Positions 10,880 through 23,072 of a stretch of 64,000 nt of DNA are shown here, piece after piece; position 1 is the stretch's first letter; each line of letters starts with the position of its first letter. The position numbers and the translations under genes are program-made. The DNA is taken from assembly GCA_021292105.1 (NCBI GenBank), contig CM037864.1:43679816-43743815 (forward strand), written 5' to 3'. This DNA is from Anadara kagoshimensis. Its lineage: Eukaryota; Mollusca; Bivalvia; Arcoida; Arcidae. The notes beneath the pieces were generated by a model, which saw nothing but the letters and a program-made list of their open reading frames with translations, did not search any database and was not told the DNA's origin.

Positions 10880-11095
10880 TTTGAGTCAGACTTAAATATT
10901 TAGGACTGCCAGGTACTTGTCTTAGAAAAGTTAAGTTCAAACTTAGATTTAAGTAAAAAAAAAATAAGTTAAGTTTGTTTCGTGATCCAATTACTTTTTA
11001 AGATTTTTCTTAACTCTCAGAGTTAAGAAAAAACTTAGATTTAAGTCTAAAAACTAGCTTAAGTATTGTTCGTGATCCCGGGGCCAGGACCCAGT
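10880..11095. mobile_element. probable outer end of the Harbinger element
   Basis: Between the HARBI1-like start codon and 11095 lie several direct and inverted copies of TTAAGT/ACTTAA words, with AGCTTAAGTATTGTTCGTGATCC followed by CGGGGCCAGGACCC at the edge. Such subterminal repeats with a GGGCC-type end suit a Harbinger terminus. The matching opposite end was not located. Confidence 0.35.
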
Positions 11096-11864
11096 TGTCC
11101 GAAGCTTGGTTAGCTTAATCAGTGATTAGCTGAAAATTAAAACATAAATAAAAATAAAAATACCACTTTCGAATTGGTATTTTTTTCAGTGTGCTTTAGT
11201 TTGATGAAATTTGTATTCATTTTCGACATTTCAACATTAAGTTTACAATATATCTGCACCTATGCAAAATTCAAATTTTAACTAATCAATTGATTAACCC
11301 TTTCAATGCCAGATGTTTGAAAATGTATTACGTCACGTCATTGTTGACGTGCACAATTATCACGTCATCAGTGCCAGGAGTTTTCAGAAGCCGTAATTGG
11401 TTTGTGAAAATGTACACTTATGGTGCGCGTTTTATAGCGTCATCCTGAATGTTAAAAACTCGTTAATACATGTTTAGATCCACCATTTACTTAAAATTTC
11501 ATGCTTCATAAACAAGTTATTATGAGTAAATATGATGCCAAGTCAATCTTTTAATGTATAGATGTACAGGCCTTGAATAACTACTCTTCATAAGAAAATC
11601 AGGCTTCGAACAACTTACCCCTGTTTGGCTCATCATTCGATGAAGTACGTTTTTGTAACATCAGCAAATTTGTTGCAAATATATTTCTAAATGTAACATG
11701 CTATGTGAAAATTGTTTTCATTCGCCTAAAATTGTCAACCATAGATATGTATTTATGTAACTCCGCTAAGTTTGCATATGTGTATGTTATCTTGACAACC
11801 ACCTCCGGTAGTTTACAGTGAATAAAAAATTGAAATGATTTGAATCAAGTAGCGTAATCAAAAA

Positions 11865-12055
11865 CAAACATACTTATCCATGTCCGAATCACAATCCAGA
11901 AGCAAAGTAAACACTTTGTAACTGACAAGTTAGGTTAAACACGTGAACTTCCACCAGGGAAGTGAGGTCGGGTGCTACGGAAGGAAAAGCACCTCCTGTT
12001 CAGCTAGCTACACCCGCCACGTATGCAATCAAAATTGTGTGAAAGGAAATAATAA
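11865..12055 (-). repeat. dispersed repeat family A, reverse copy
   Basis: A well preserved copy: CCATGTCCGAATCACAATCC, AGCAAAGTAAACACTTTG, CAGGGAAGTGAGGTCGGGTG, CAGCTAGCTACACCCGCCAC. It is continuous with a second block (12085-12460) that is also repeated near 17650. Confidence 0.65.
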
Positions 12056-12084
12056 AACAAGAATAGATGTTGAGCGTTTCTTTG

Positions 12085-12316
12085 AGATAGTTGACAATAA
12101 GGACAATACCACGCCACACCATAGGGAGAACATCCGAGGGCTAAAATATCAAGATAAAAAAATAAAATTTCCTTTTTTACTTATTTCGATTGACCTTTAT
12201 AGTTTGGTCTTTTTCGCGCGAAGGGTTTACTAAGTCGAAATGCGTTTTTTTTCGTCTTTTGGCATTGCATTTATCTGTCTCTTAGATTGCCGTCTTTGTG
12301 CCTTTTTGTAGTTTGC

Positions 12317-12352
<36 letters not shown>

Positions 12353-12460
12353 TCTGTTATGATCTACCAAGTTTCGGGTTTTTTATCTTTTCGGGTGAAG
12401 TTACTAGTATTTTGCTTTTAAACTGCGTCTTTGTTTTTTGTGCCTTTGTAAGCAGCTGAA
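12085..12460. repeat. dispersed repeat family B
   Basis: GTTGACAATAAGGACAATAC, CACGCCACACCA and GGGAGAACATCCGAGGGCT, then T-rich TTTTCGTCTTTTGGCATTGCA. The same order of words recurs at 17650-18075 in the same orientation. A poly(T) run of about 32 lies at 12319-12351. Confidence 0.6.
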
Positions 12461-12698
12461 AAGATTGTATAAATGAAAAGCAAACATACTAATTCATGTC
12501 CAAATCCAAAAACCAAGCGCAAAGTAAACACTTTGAAACTGACATATTGGTTGTTCAGGATGGGACTATACGGACTGGTTGTATCAATTGTTATTCTTTT
12601 TTGTAACGGTTTCCATTTTGACTGTTATAAGTCCTACGCCGGATTCAACAAAAGGGGCGGCTATAGGTTTGCTCTCCATCCTTCCGCAACACATTGGC

Positions 12699-13175
12699 TT
12701 GTGCATTGAACTATATTTTTTGAGCAAATGATTTCAAATTGAATATTTGCAGGCGTGTTATTTATGGCATGAGGATACTGTATAGATTTTTGTTCAGATT
12801 GAAAAAATGCATGGTGGTCATCTTGGATTTTACAATACACATATTCCTTGTGCATTGAGCTACATGTACTACAGTTTTGGAACAAATATTTTTGAAGCTT
12901 TGCTGGTGTGTTACTTATGACATTAGAATACTGTGTTTGTTGTTTCAGATTAAAAAAAAAAACAAAATGGTTGACTGGCAGTCATCTTGGATTTTTATAT
13001 TATTTAACACATTACTTGTGCATTGAACTCCGTCTGTTTTGAAGCAAATATTTGGAAACTATGTTTTACCAATGACAAAGGATGCTGTGTACATTTTACT
13101 CTAGATAGGAGAAACAAAATGGCCGCTAAAAGGTCATCTTAGATTTTTCCCATTAGCTAGTTGCTTGTGCATTTA
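12699..13175 (+). repeat. degenerate tandem repeat of about 150-165 bp, three units
   Basis: CTTGTGCATTGA(A/G)CT recurs at about 12698, 12848, 13015 and 13162. Each is followed by GAGCAAAT/GAACAAAT-type words and GTGTTA(C/T)TTATG. Each unit has AAATGG(T/C) and GTCATCTT(G/A)GATTTT. Confidence 0.6.
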
Positions 13176-13988
13176 ACTTCTACCCTGTATCTTTCCATGG
13201 ACCGTATTTACCATACCCTACCCCACTTTGCTTACCCGAACATTTACCCTACCCTGTACTCCAAAGCTCTTGCACTTTATTCAATTTAAAGGGTGTTTAT
13301 TTGTGCTTGGGATAATGAATTGCCTGTACCCTAACGGTTCCTAACCTGTAGATTATAGTCATTCTCTCCCCTAATGTAACCACCCCTTACCCAGACCGAC
13401 ACTCTATCTCGTCTTTTACCCAGTGTTTATTAACGGCGGGAGACTATGCATTGCCTGTCAATACCAACTTGTTTCGTCTTGGTTGTCATTTTATATTTTT
13501 GAATGTTCTAAATGAAATATTCTTGCATGCACGACGTCATACTATAAATATTTGAATATTTCACCTAGAAAAAAGTATATGACGGAGGGACATGGTACTG
13601 GCTTCACATTACATTAAATGCGTGTTTTAATTTTAAAGTTTTGATGTTCAATGTACATGTTGGAAGTTCATTTTGGTATATCGGCCATTATAGACAACTT
13701 ATGATTCCTTTTGCAATATTTGATTCTTTTTAAAATTTGATAATGCTGGCTCAATTAATTGTTAAAGTTTCAAAATGAGTTTTCAAGAGACTTTCGAACA
13801 AATCCACTCATTTAATTTTTTATTTATTAGGGACAGATACCAATAATTTTATCTTTTTAAAAGCATATTTAAATGCGTATTTATCATTTGTAACTTTTTG
13901 TACTTTGTACTTTTGCGTTATTAATTTTTAATTTTAAATGATATAGGTTCTTTAAATTAAAAACAATGTTCCATTTAATTGATCGCTA

Positions 13989-14300
13989 ATGGTAATCCAA
14001 TGGTGCAAAAGTGTCATAAGTCGGTATTACCGAGATGTTATACTAAACAAACTCAAGGAATATTATTTTAAACGACGCTCTGTGTCAAGACTTGGATATG
14101 TTCGCCTACTTCATGATAATGCTCCATCACAAACATTTCAGCTGGTGAAGCAATTTTTAAGTTTGGGACGGTTTCAGTCTTGTCACACTCATCATACTCA
14201 TCAGATCCAGTCTCATGAGACTTTGTCCTATTTCCAAAACTGGTTGCCGTTATGCAGGTATAATTTGCTAAAGGTAGAAAAAAATCTGAATAATAAATGA
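13989..14300 (+). pseudogene. mariner-family transposase fragment, frameshifted
   Basis: The open frame contains LLHDNAPSQTFQLVKQFL, the second-aspartate block of mariner (IS630/Tc1/mariner) transposases. Immediately after, the expected block VLPHPPYSPD appears in another frame as VLSHSSYSSDPVS, followed by a stop and DFVLFPK. So there is at least one frameshift and one nonsense change. There is no N-terminal DNA-binding region nearby. An inactive relic. Confidence 0.75.
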
Positions 14301-14659
14301 AAACCTTCTATCTTTATTTGTTTTCGTGTTTGTTATTTGTTATGGAAACCAAAAACAATTATTCACTAATAATGAAAACCATTGGATGTTCAAAGTATGG
14401 TACACCCATACAACGAAGCAAGCTGCTCTCAAAAAATGTTAACATTGCAAGCAGAGTCTTATAAAGCCTCTCAAAAAAGTTTTATAGCATTCATCACAAT
14501 AATATTTATAAGAATAATGCCTCGATGTTTCAATCATTAATTTGGATATAGTTGACGTCCATGATTTCATTAAAATCATTCACACGTGGCGAAATTTTGC
14601 GAAAATTTTGGAAATTTGATCAAGTTTATACACTAATTGGGCCTCATTCAAAGTTAAAT

Positions 14660-16210
14660 CAGGGCATTTACTGTGCATAAAGGCTATTTTGAACATGGAT
14701 GTATTGCGATTTAATATTTAATTCTAATTTTTTGTTAAAATTCTAACTATATTTCAGCACAGAGAAGAGAGACATAAGTGGAAAAAATATGTTTTGTTTT
14801 AAATCGGTCTGTGTGAGTGTGTACATACCATAAATTTTGCCATTTTTTCAAGAATATCAAAATGGTTAAGTATAAATACTCCCATTAGGTGCCTCATTAT
14901 CTTTTGGTTATATGTAGATCGACCAGGTGTGAATTATTTTTTACTCAATCACGCAGGTGAAAGGTAAATTTTTACCCAACATTCATTTGTAATTTAAGGC
15001 TCAAATGGTTGGCTGGAAAACATATTTTCTGTCAAAAATGTGATTTTTTCTATATACAGACGTTAAGGGTCATCTAAGTAGGAAAATTCAAGTGAAAACC
15101 ATTCCGTTGAAAAGCGTGAAATAGGGGTATAATTATGAAATTACCTACACAAGTGTGGAGATTTTTAAATAAAAATACAGAAGGAATTGATAATTTAAGA
15201 AATTTTAAATATTTGTTGCATGTTTTTATAAAAATTGTACAAAAATACACGTGTTGGGGAAAATAGCTTACACCTTGTATAACGAATTGATTTTTAAAAA
15301 ATGAAATGATATTAAGATAGTCAACGTCATAGAGCAGTGCAAAGGGGCCAGAGTTTGTTAAAGAAATACGAGGTTTTTTGAAAACTCGACAATTTACGGT
15401 TGAGGTTATCTACGATTTATTTTCCTTTTAAAAATGCGTGTACCAGGCGTGATATTTATATTCTAAGGCCACTACTAATCCAAAATACAACAAGTCACTG
15501 AAAGTGCAACGGTCACACAATACTGTTTCTATTTAAATCGAGGTAAATATTGTTTGTTTTCAACATGTTGAACTATATAAAGCCGAATATGCCTCAGCAA
15601 TAATCAAGTAATATTCAACTTAGCTTTTATAATCCTCCCTTGGATCGTTGGTAGCCTTAGAATATGAACTATCAACGCCTGGTACACGCATTTTTAAAAG
15701 GAATACAAAACATTAAAAAACCTCAACCGTAAATTATCGAGTTTTCAAAAACCTCGTATTTCTTTAACAAACTCTACCCCCTTTGCACTGCTCTATGACG
15801 TTGACTATCTTAATATCTTTTCATTTTTTAAAATCAATTCGTTATACAAGGTGTAAGCTATTTTCCCCAACACGTGTATTTTTGCACAATTTTCTTTAAA
15901 AAATGCAACAAATATTTTAAAATTTCTTAAATTATCAATTCCTACTTTATTTTTATTTATAAATCTTTACACTTTTGTAGGTAATTTCATAATTATAACC
16001 CTCTTTCATGCTTTTCAACCAAATGGTTTTTACTTAAATGACCCTTAACCAAAACATGCAGCATTGACAAAAATATACTTTTTAGTTAGGTCTCTGAATA
16101 ATGAATAAATATGCGCTGTTAATTTTTGCAAGCACTTCTTTATTAAAACGAAATTTACAATATTCCATGTTCAAAATAGCCTTTATGCACAGTAGGGTTC
16201 GGTTTTTTCC
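14660..16210. repeat. long imperfect inverted repeat (fold-back), about 1.5 kb
   Basis: The left arm (about 15060-15480) and right arm (about 15630-16060) are inverted copies. For example, AGCAGTGCAAAGGGG pairs with CCCCTTTGCACTGCT, TATAACGAATTG with CAATTCGTTATA, and AATTATGAAATTACCTAC with GTAGGTAATTTCATAATT. The outer words TGTGCATAAAGGCTATTTTG and CAAAATAGCCTTTATGCACA pair 14.67 with 16.19 kb. The left arm carries about 300 bp extra at 14730-15050. The loop is about 150 bp. Confidence 0.8.
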
Positions 16211-16834
16211 AGGCGTAATCATTATGAATATTCCAATTATGGCATAACGTGTATAATTGTTCCAAGTAAGAAAGTAGGGATAATTTTGACATAGTCATTC
16301 TTGTTTTGTTAAAAAGTTCAAAAATTGCTCTATGTGCAGAATTAAGTTCACTTTTTCATGAATAAAAAAATATTTTTTTCCTATTAGGTCAGTATATTTT
16401 GTATTAAGCTTTGACATTTTTTGTGAGTTATTCTTGCATTTCCATGTGCATTGAATTTGTGGAAATACAGTAGTGTTACAGTTTTGAATTTTTTTGAAAT
16501 AATATATTCAAAAGTTTGTCATGTGCTAATTTTGAATGTATTATTTCATAAAAATGCAAAAGTACTCATGACACAGTTACAATCATATACAATGTATATC
16601 CCAATTGTAACTGAATAATACGTGTTAGATAATAACAGTATCTACATGCACCAGGACCAACATCTTAACCAAACATTTGAAATAAGAGTAGCTAAATACA
16701 TGTAATTTATATACATATAACGACTTCATAATATATAAATAAAATCTATGAATTTATACGAGCAAGAGACATATTATGCCAACATTAAGGCCGATAACGT
16801 AGTTGAAGTATTTTGTAAAGCCTAATCAAGCAAA

Positions 16835-17200
16835 AACACCGATTCGAGTTCAAATCACAATCCCAAAGCACAGTAAAGACTGACAAATTAGGTTAAACAT
16901 GTGAACTGTAACCAGAAAAGTCAGGCCGTATGTACCAGCAGTGTAAGCACCTTCTGTTTCGTTAGCTACACTCGTCACGTGTGTAATCAAAATTGAGCGT
17001 GAAAGAAACAGTTAAAAATGGGATGTAGGATTACACACGTGGCGGGTGTAGCTAGCTAAACAGGGATGCTTACCCTTCCGGAGCACCCGGCCTCACTTCC
17101 CTGGTGGAAGTTCACGTCTCTAACCTAACTTGTCAGTTCCAAAGTGTTTACTTTGCTTCTGGATTGTGATTCGGACATGGATTAGTATGTTTGTTTTTTT
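16835..17200. repeat. two family A copies head to head (inverted pair)
   Basis: The left copy (16835-17000, reverse) and right copy (17022-17195, forward) share CTAGCTACACTCGTCACGT / ACGTGGCGGGTGTAGCTAGCT, TTAGGTTAAACATGTGAACT and AGTTCACGTCTCTAACCTAA. Together they can form a long hairpin with a loop of about 20 bp. Confidence 0.7.
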
Positions 17201-17287
17201 TTTATATATCCAGGGTAACCCTCTAAAATTACTACAAAACTGTTTAACCGATGTGAAGTGAATTGGTAAGGGATATATATCTCTCTC

Positions 17288-17405
17288 ATACCACTACGTT
17301 CGCTCAGTTGGTAGAGTGGTCAATCCGAATGCGAGAGGCTGTGAATTCGAAACCCGGCCAGGTCTGAGAAAGTGACTACTGTTCTTTCGCCTACAATAGT
17401 CTTGT
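17288..17405 (+). mobile_element. SINE family 1 head, truncated
   Basis: GCTCAGTTGGTAGAGTGG (A box) and GTGAATTCGAAACCCGGCC (B box) are spaced as in a tRNA. AGTGACTACTGTTCTTTCGCC follows, as in the body of family 1 SINEs, then the similarity stops. Confidence 0.6.
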
Positions 17406-17649
17406 TTTGTCTTCAAATAGCATAATCGGTAGCGCAACTGTTACACACGTAAATTTAATGCAGATGACTTTTACGTACGTCTAATTATACAACTTATCTT
17501 AAGAGAATCCATGAATAGATTTACAAAGATGCTTTATGTTGGGTGATAAGTATTGCAGGAACCTGCTATGGACTGGCCCAATCATCTGCATTGTGTTTAA
17601 CATATAGGCAAATGTAATACAAATATAGAGTTCTAAATTTATTAAACAA

Positions 17650-18075
17650 ATTAATGTTGTTGACAATAAGGAAAATACAACGCCACACCAACGGAAAACA
17701 TCCAAGGGCTATAAATATAATAAATATAGATATAAATAATAAATAATAAATAAATAAATTAATTATTAATTAAATTTTCATCTTTCGTTATTTCGCCTTT
17801 GAAGTTTTACGTTTTCGCTCTGTGTAGGTGTAGGTTTTATCCAGGCAGACAAATCGCGTTATTTTCATCTTTTGGTGTTGCATTTCTCCGTCTATTTCAT
17901 CGCCGTCTGTGCATCTTTTCGTATGTTTTTGTCCTGGCAAACCAAAAGACAAACAAACGCTAAGGACCACCAGAAAATACTAAAACACGCCATGTGTAGA
18001 GAGGCAACGCTTCATACGTTATTTTTCCTTTGAAGTTTCGGTTTTTCGTATTATCCCGTAAAAGTGTTTTGCCCT
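17650..18075. repeat. dispersed repeat family B, second copy
   Basis: It starts with GTTGACAATAAGGAAAATAC and shares CGCCACACCA, AACATCCAAGGGCT and ATTTTCATCTTTTGGTGTTGC with 12085-12460. AT-rich spacer. No credible reading frame. Confidence 0.6.
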
Positions 18076-18729
18076 TGTTTCTTTTTTGCCATCAGACAAA
18101 AAAATGAAATGGAATAATCTGCCATTAGAGAGTTTGGATTTATTATTCATTAAGAAGAAGTTTCTGGAAAGACAATGTTTCGGTCATTTATGTGACTGTG
18201 ATCATGTGATACTCTTTGTTGAACTACTTGAATTTCACAAACGGGATATTTTTTGTACACGTTTTATTGATTTTTTTTTTTTTTCAAATAGTTGGGGAGT
18301 TGAAAAACAATACTGATTTACAACCGATTTATTCCAATCGTTTGGAACAGCCTTTCAATGACGTCACACGTAAAGACAAGCCGTGACGTCACTTTATTAA
18401 TGGTAATTATACTCCTATATAGTTACATTTGATCTCAAACAAAGTATAATATCAATAAAACATCACAAATGTAATTATTTTTGTCTGAGGGACCACAACT
18501 GTCAGATGTCCGTCTTTAAACGACGTCTTTGTATTATCAATTGTTTTTTCTCTTAACTTAAACATATATTATTATTTGCATATAAAATGGCTGTTGTAAA
18601 TTCCACTATATTAATGGCCTTAGCTCATATCGAAATCAATATTGCAATTTCCTGCATAATTACATACTCTGGAAATCAATAGAATTTCTCTTAATAGTCG
18701 ACTGACGTACTAACATAGGTAAGTAATAT

Positions 18730-18730
18730 A

Positions 18731-18793
<63 letters not shown>

Positions 18794-18811
18794 TGTGTGT
18801 GTGTGTGTGTG
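18730..18811. repeat. (TC)n(GT)n compound microsatellite
   Basis: About 30 TC units with one interruption, running directly into about ten GT units. Confidence 0.95.
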
Positions 18812-19080
18812 ATGTAAGTGTAATACTATACAGATACATGTACGCGGTGAAGGTATACAGAGTATTCAACTCAAATTATTTCTATTTTCATCTTCAATCA
18901 AGGTGTAAATTTTGTGTATATATACCTGCGTGGTATCATAAAAAATTTTAAATCGGGTCCTTGAGTGACGTACACACTGGTCTATATCTTAACCTGCGTG
19001 TTATCTGTAACAAAATATTTCTGTCACAAGGTAAGTATTATAACAATAATACCATTTACGATCACGGTCTATTTATACAG

Positions 19081-19192
19081 AAAGTTTTTGCAAATGTTGA
19101 AACGGTTTATAATTCTTGATGCTAATGAAGACACGTTAAAAACGACCACTGATATTGTGAAATCATTAAGGACGAAAGTACGTACGGACAAG
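19081..19192 (+). other. exon-like segment, unassigned
   Basis: A 112-bp stretch between TTTATACAG and GTATGT, open in one frame (KFLQMLKRFIILDANEDTLK ...). A good donor GTAAGT at 19031 lies 50 bp upstream of its acceptor. It could be an untranslated leader exon of the TMEM45-like gene 2 kb downstream, an exon of an unseen gene, or chance. Confidence 0.2.
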
Positions 19193-19499
19193 GTATGTAT
19201 ATGTCAGATACATGTTTGTGGGTTGGGCGTTGTTGAGATACAGGTGTAAATCTTGAAATACCTGCAGGATAGAAAGAGGACATGTTGCTCGTCCCTCTTA
19301 CTTATGAACAGTATCACCATGTCAACAGAATTATAACATTGTGATCATACTGCGGTAGAAATACCGATAATATGGACATAATTTTTTTCTAAAAACACTC
19401 AAATTAAATATGCTGTTTGTTTCACTGTTATTTGTACATGGTCCAATAATCAGAGCACGAAAATGGTTATACTGTATCGTTTGAGTTCCATTTAAAACC

Positions 19500-19536
19500 A
19501 CACACACACACACACCACACACACACACACACACAC
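19500..19536. repeat. (CA)n microsatellite
   Basis: CA dinucleotides with one interruption. Confidence 0.9.
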
Positions 19537-20927
19537 CTCCCCAATATTGCCTGAATTTAAAATTTTAAAAAGTCTAAAATGGCTGAATAGCAATTTTAAA
19601 ACTTTTTGTTGAAAATGCCATCAATTCATACAATGTTACGGGTAAAACAGTTGGTTATATCCGCAGCATCGGCCTCAGTTCCAATGTGAAAGTGTGCGTA
19701 TTAAACTTATATTAATTTGTCGGTTTAAAAGTTTTTACTTTGCTTTGGATTGTTATTTAAAAAGGACCCATAGGGCCGATATGTTGTTATTTATTTAGTT
19801 ATTTATTTTTTTTTTTTATTATTATTCCAATGACATGTACAGTGAAATAAAACTTTGTTTAAATGAAGAAATAATTCTGCAGTACTTCTATTATTTTCGG
19901 CCTCGGTGACGGATTCGTCCAAAACCCCGGCTTCGAATCCGTGGCGATGTCTCTCGTTGTCTTGGTTAGTATTCAACTGGAGAGGTTACTTTTCTGAGAA
20001 CTTTCCAAAGACCAGTAGTTTTCTCCTAGAATTGTTTGTTTCGACTGTAAGAATTTCGACGAATAATATTCACTAGTATTTTGTGGCACAAATATTTCGC
20101 CATTAATAGTAATACCTTATAAATAAGCATTTTTATGTGAAAATTTAAATTTACAAACACATGTACATGTATCCACCGCTTCGTCGAGCATGTAGGAAAA
20201 TGGCCGTACGCGTTCCTTATTCATATTACAATACACATGTATTCATATTTTATCACAAGGACATGGGGTCAGTTTATTTATTATTTTATCTTATCAGATA
20301 TCGTTCTGAAGTAAAAGCGGCGGAAATAAACTAGTTCCGAAGTAAAAGCGGCGGAAATAAACCGATTTTATTGCTTTTTATTGTCTACCTTTTTTAATTA
20401 AATTCCCACTATATAAAAAATATTTATTATCGACGTATTTACTTCATTACAATATCAAATAAGGTAAACTTGATAATAATAAAAATCAATATAAGACAAA
20501 AAGTAAATAATAAAAAATTAATTAATAAATAAATATCTGACCCATGTGTTTGTGATTTGTATGTTATTTATTATTAAACTGTTAATATATATATCATTTA
20601 CATTTTGTAACAAATGCACCATACTGAATCCTTTTAAAACGATTTTTCCGATTTATAGATATATTTTCATCATGAAAATTTGATTTGAAACAGAAGCCCG
20701 CAATGAAGCTGTTATATACTTGACAATCACAAGGGAGAAAAAAATACGACACGAAGATTCTTAATTACCAATATCATCATGACCATATCGTGTGTCCAGT
20801 TTGAACTGGCCGTTTGACCTTTAATTTGAATACTAGAGTGGGCTAATAAACTTAGTGATTTAGGGAAGACAGCATGTTCCATTACCATAAACACTCGGTA
20901 CCTAGAATTATTATTATCTATATACTA

Positions 20928-20929
<2 letters not shown>

Positions 20930-20987
<58 letters not shown>
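20930..20987. repeat. (TA)n microsatellite
   Basis: Nearly 29 uninterrupted TA units. It lies about 350 bp upstream of the first TMEM45-like start codon. Confidence 0.95.
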
Positions 20988-20989
<2 letters not shown>

Positions 20990-21304
20990 ACTTTACATTG
21001 CCCCTACATTACACAATGGATATGTCCGTTTGAATATTCAAATTAAAGGTCAAACGGTAAGGTAAAACTTGACGCACTATATCACGTTAAAACAACACAA
21101 CACATGCAGATATCAACTCAACTGCCGCTATCAAAGTAAAAGTCGGAGTGGCCGAAACCCAGGTCTTATTTTCACCAAAAAAATATTTTTCGAATGTTTA
21201 AACACATAATTAAGCACACAGAGAGTAATAAGAAACCAATTATGGTCTTCTTATTATAACACCAACATTAAATAGACTTAAACATATCTGTTGATTTATT
21301 TCAG

Positions 21305-21340
21305 AATATCATTTGATGGGTCAGTAGTCAGCAAAGCATC
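21305..21340 (+). other. 5' untranslated part of the first TMEM45-like coding exon
   Basis: The segment between a polypyrimidine/AG acceptor ending at 21304 and the ATG. No other ATG in frame. Confidence 0.45.
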
Positions 21341-22207
21341 ATGGGATCGTTTGGTGGACATGCTCTTCCAGGTTCATTTTTCCTCGTATTTGGAGTATGG
21401 TGGACCATTCAGATATTTATCCAATACTACTCGGGTTTAAAACATAATATCAAGTTTAAATCATCGGGGATGTTTCCTTGTTCGTGTTTTTGTGGAAGGA
21501 TAAAAAATTGGCCAATCCAGCCATGTTTGGTTATATTTTGCACATTTGTTGGTTTGTCTTTGGAGATTTACACGGGAACATCACATGGTAAGTTTGACGC
21601 GCCTGGAAACGCTCAGCATGCTACTATGTTCTTTTTCTTTGGATTAACAGCGCTCATAAATATACTCGCCTACTTTAAGGTCTCTATGCCAAATAACCTG
21701 GATTATATTATGGGCGCCATTGCTTTCACCGTTGAATGGGTTCTGTTTAGATTCCATCTTCATGGAAGAACGCCACTTGATGTTCTCTTACACACCTTGT
21801 TGATGTATGTGATAGGGGCAAACATATTATCTGTTTTTATAGAACTGAAATACCGAGACCAAGTGTTAGCACCTCTGTTTAGAAGTTACATGGTTTTTCT
21901 ACAAGGAACCTGGTTTTGGCAAGTTGGATTCATTTTGTACAATCCTAATCCAGACGCTGAGAAATGGGACCAAGAGAGTCATCGTCAGATGATGATTGCT
22001 ACAATGTATTTCGCATGGCATCTTGGAATTGTTTTCCTGATTATGCTGATAATTAATTGTGTTGTTGCAGCTTATTACAATAAACTACTACACAGAAAGG
22101 ACGACAGAATAGAAATGGAAAGCTTGATAAAGTCCGACAAAAACGGATATACATGTGTGCCTGTAGCTGATAGTGATGATGATTTTGAGAAAGCTAGTAC
22201 TTCATAA
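21341..22207 (+). CDS. TMEM45-like (DUF716) multipass membrane protein, paralogue 1
   Basis: An intronless coding region of 288 codons. It begins MGSFGGHALPGSFFLVFGVW, close to the MGNFKGHALPG start of vertebrate TMEM45A/B. About seven hydrophobic segments follow. Family landmarks visible: QHATMFFFFG (about residue 92), FRFHLHGRTPLDVLLHTLL (about 140), FLQGTWFWQVGFILYNP (about 186) and YFAWH (about 226), ending in an acidic Asp/Glu/Ser tail. Its length matches the family's usual 270-300. The biochemical role of TMEM45 proteins is poorly defined; they are placed in endomembranes. An intron acceptor (TTATTTCAG, 21296-21304) precedes the ATG, so a leader exon lies upstream. By eye it shares about two thirds of residues with the protein at 30196-31071. 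Start choice follows the conserved N-terminus. Confidence 0.9.
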   Translation: MGSFGGHALPGSFFLVFGVWWTIQIFIQYYSGLKHNIKFKSSGMFPCSCFCGRIKNWPIQPCLVIFCTFVGLSLEIYTGTSHGKFDAPGNAQHATMFFFFGLTALINILAYFKVSMPNNLDYIMGAIAFTVEWVLFRFHLHGRTPLDVLLHTLLMYVIGANILSVFIELKYRDQVLAPLFRSYMVFLQGTWFWQVGFILYNPNPDAEKWDQESHRQMMIATMYFAWHLGIVFLIMLIINCVVAAYYNKLLHRKDDRIEMESLIKSDKNGYTCVPVADSDDDFEKASTS

Positions 22208-22322
22208 TTCAGCTATGATCGATAGTGATCCTCAGTTGAAGTGTGCATCTATTACTCATTAATGGTTAACAAAGATGATTTTATTTACTGCACTATGTTT
22301 GATAAACATTAGAGATTTGAAT

Positions 22323-22501
22323 TACTGTAAACCCATTTTATTCGCGTGCGATTAAGTTTCGCTAAGACAAAATAATTGCAAAAGTTAATCTTCGCAAACT
22401 CGAAAATGATATCGATGGTACGAAATTGAATAGTCACGAAATGGTTCTTGGTAAGAGAATCGCAAAATTTAAAAGCTACGACTAAAAGATGGTTTACAGT
22501 A
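22323..22501. mobile_element. TA-flanked MITE with CTGTAAACC termini
   Basis: TA-CTGTAAACCCATTTTATTC ... GATGGTTTACAG-TA. The interior carries TTCGC-type words like the element at 5828-6080. It lies 116 bp past the stop codon of the first TMEM45-like gene and may be within its 3' UTR. Confidence 0.65.
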
Positions 22502-23070
22502 TAAGATTATTTTGTTTGAGATTTATGTTCACAGAAATCCATTACAGAAAGCCATGACTGATTCTAACACGACTAATTATATAAGAAAACGTTCAAATTA
22601 GAACGGGAACATATATTTAGATGTGTTAAACAGAGAAACTCAATACGTGGTGCAAAATTCTCTATTTCTGTAGAGGTCTAAAAAGTTGATATTATTCTGA
22701 TTACACTGCAAAAACATGGTTCGTTTGGTTTTTTATCTTAGGACGATGCAATCGAATTTTTAGTACTAGTAAGATTTTCGTCATCGGTTATTTATTTTTC
22801 TGAAGTTTATACAATTTACATTTTCACGCCATAGCGCATGCAACTTGTCTTTACTCGTTGGAACGACAGAAAATTAAAGAATCTTACCCTGATGCCGCAT
22901 GTCTTTAAAAACAAGAGTGTTGACCAAAAAATCCTACAGGAGGCTTTCTGAGTCTGGAATTATTGTATCAAGACACTATTGTTAGGAAATCTTGCATTGA
23001 AATTGGAGAAGGATTCTTAACATCAGAGGACTGAAAAAGCAATTCGACAGACTAATGTACACTATGCAAT

Positions 23071-23072
23071 AA

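Noticed and set aside
17293-17360. Functional tRNA gene
   Set aside because: A and B boxes are present, but the sequence continues into a SINE body and no paired acceptor stem closes it.
18965-19249. 94-codon frame read as a complete gene
   Set aside because: It runs through good splice donors and an acceptor, so at most part of it (19081-19192) could be exonic.
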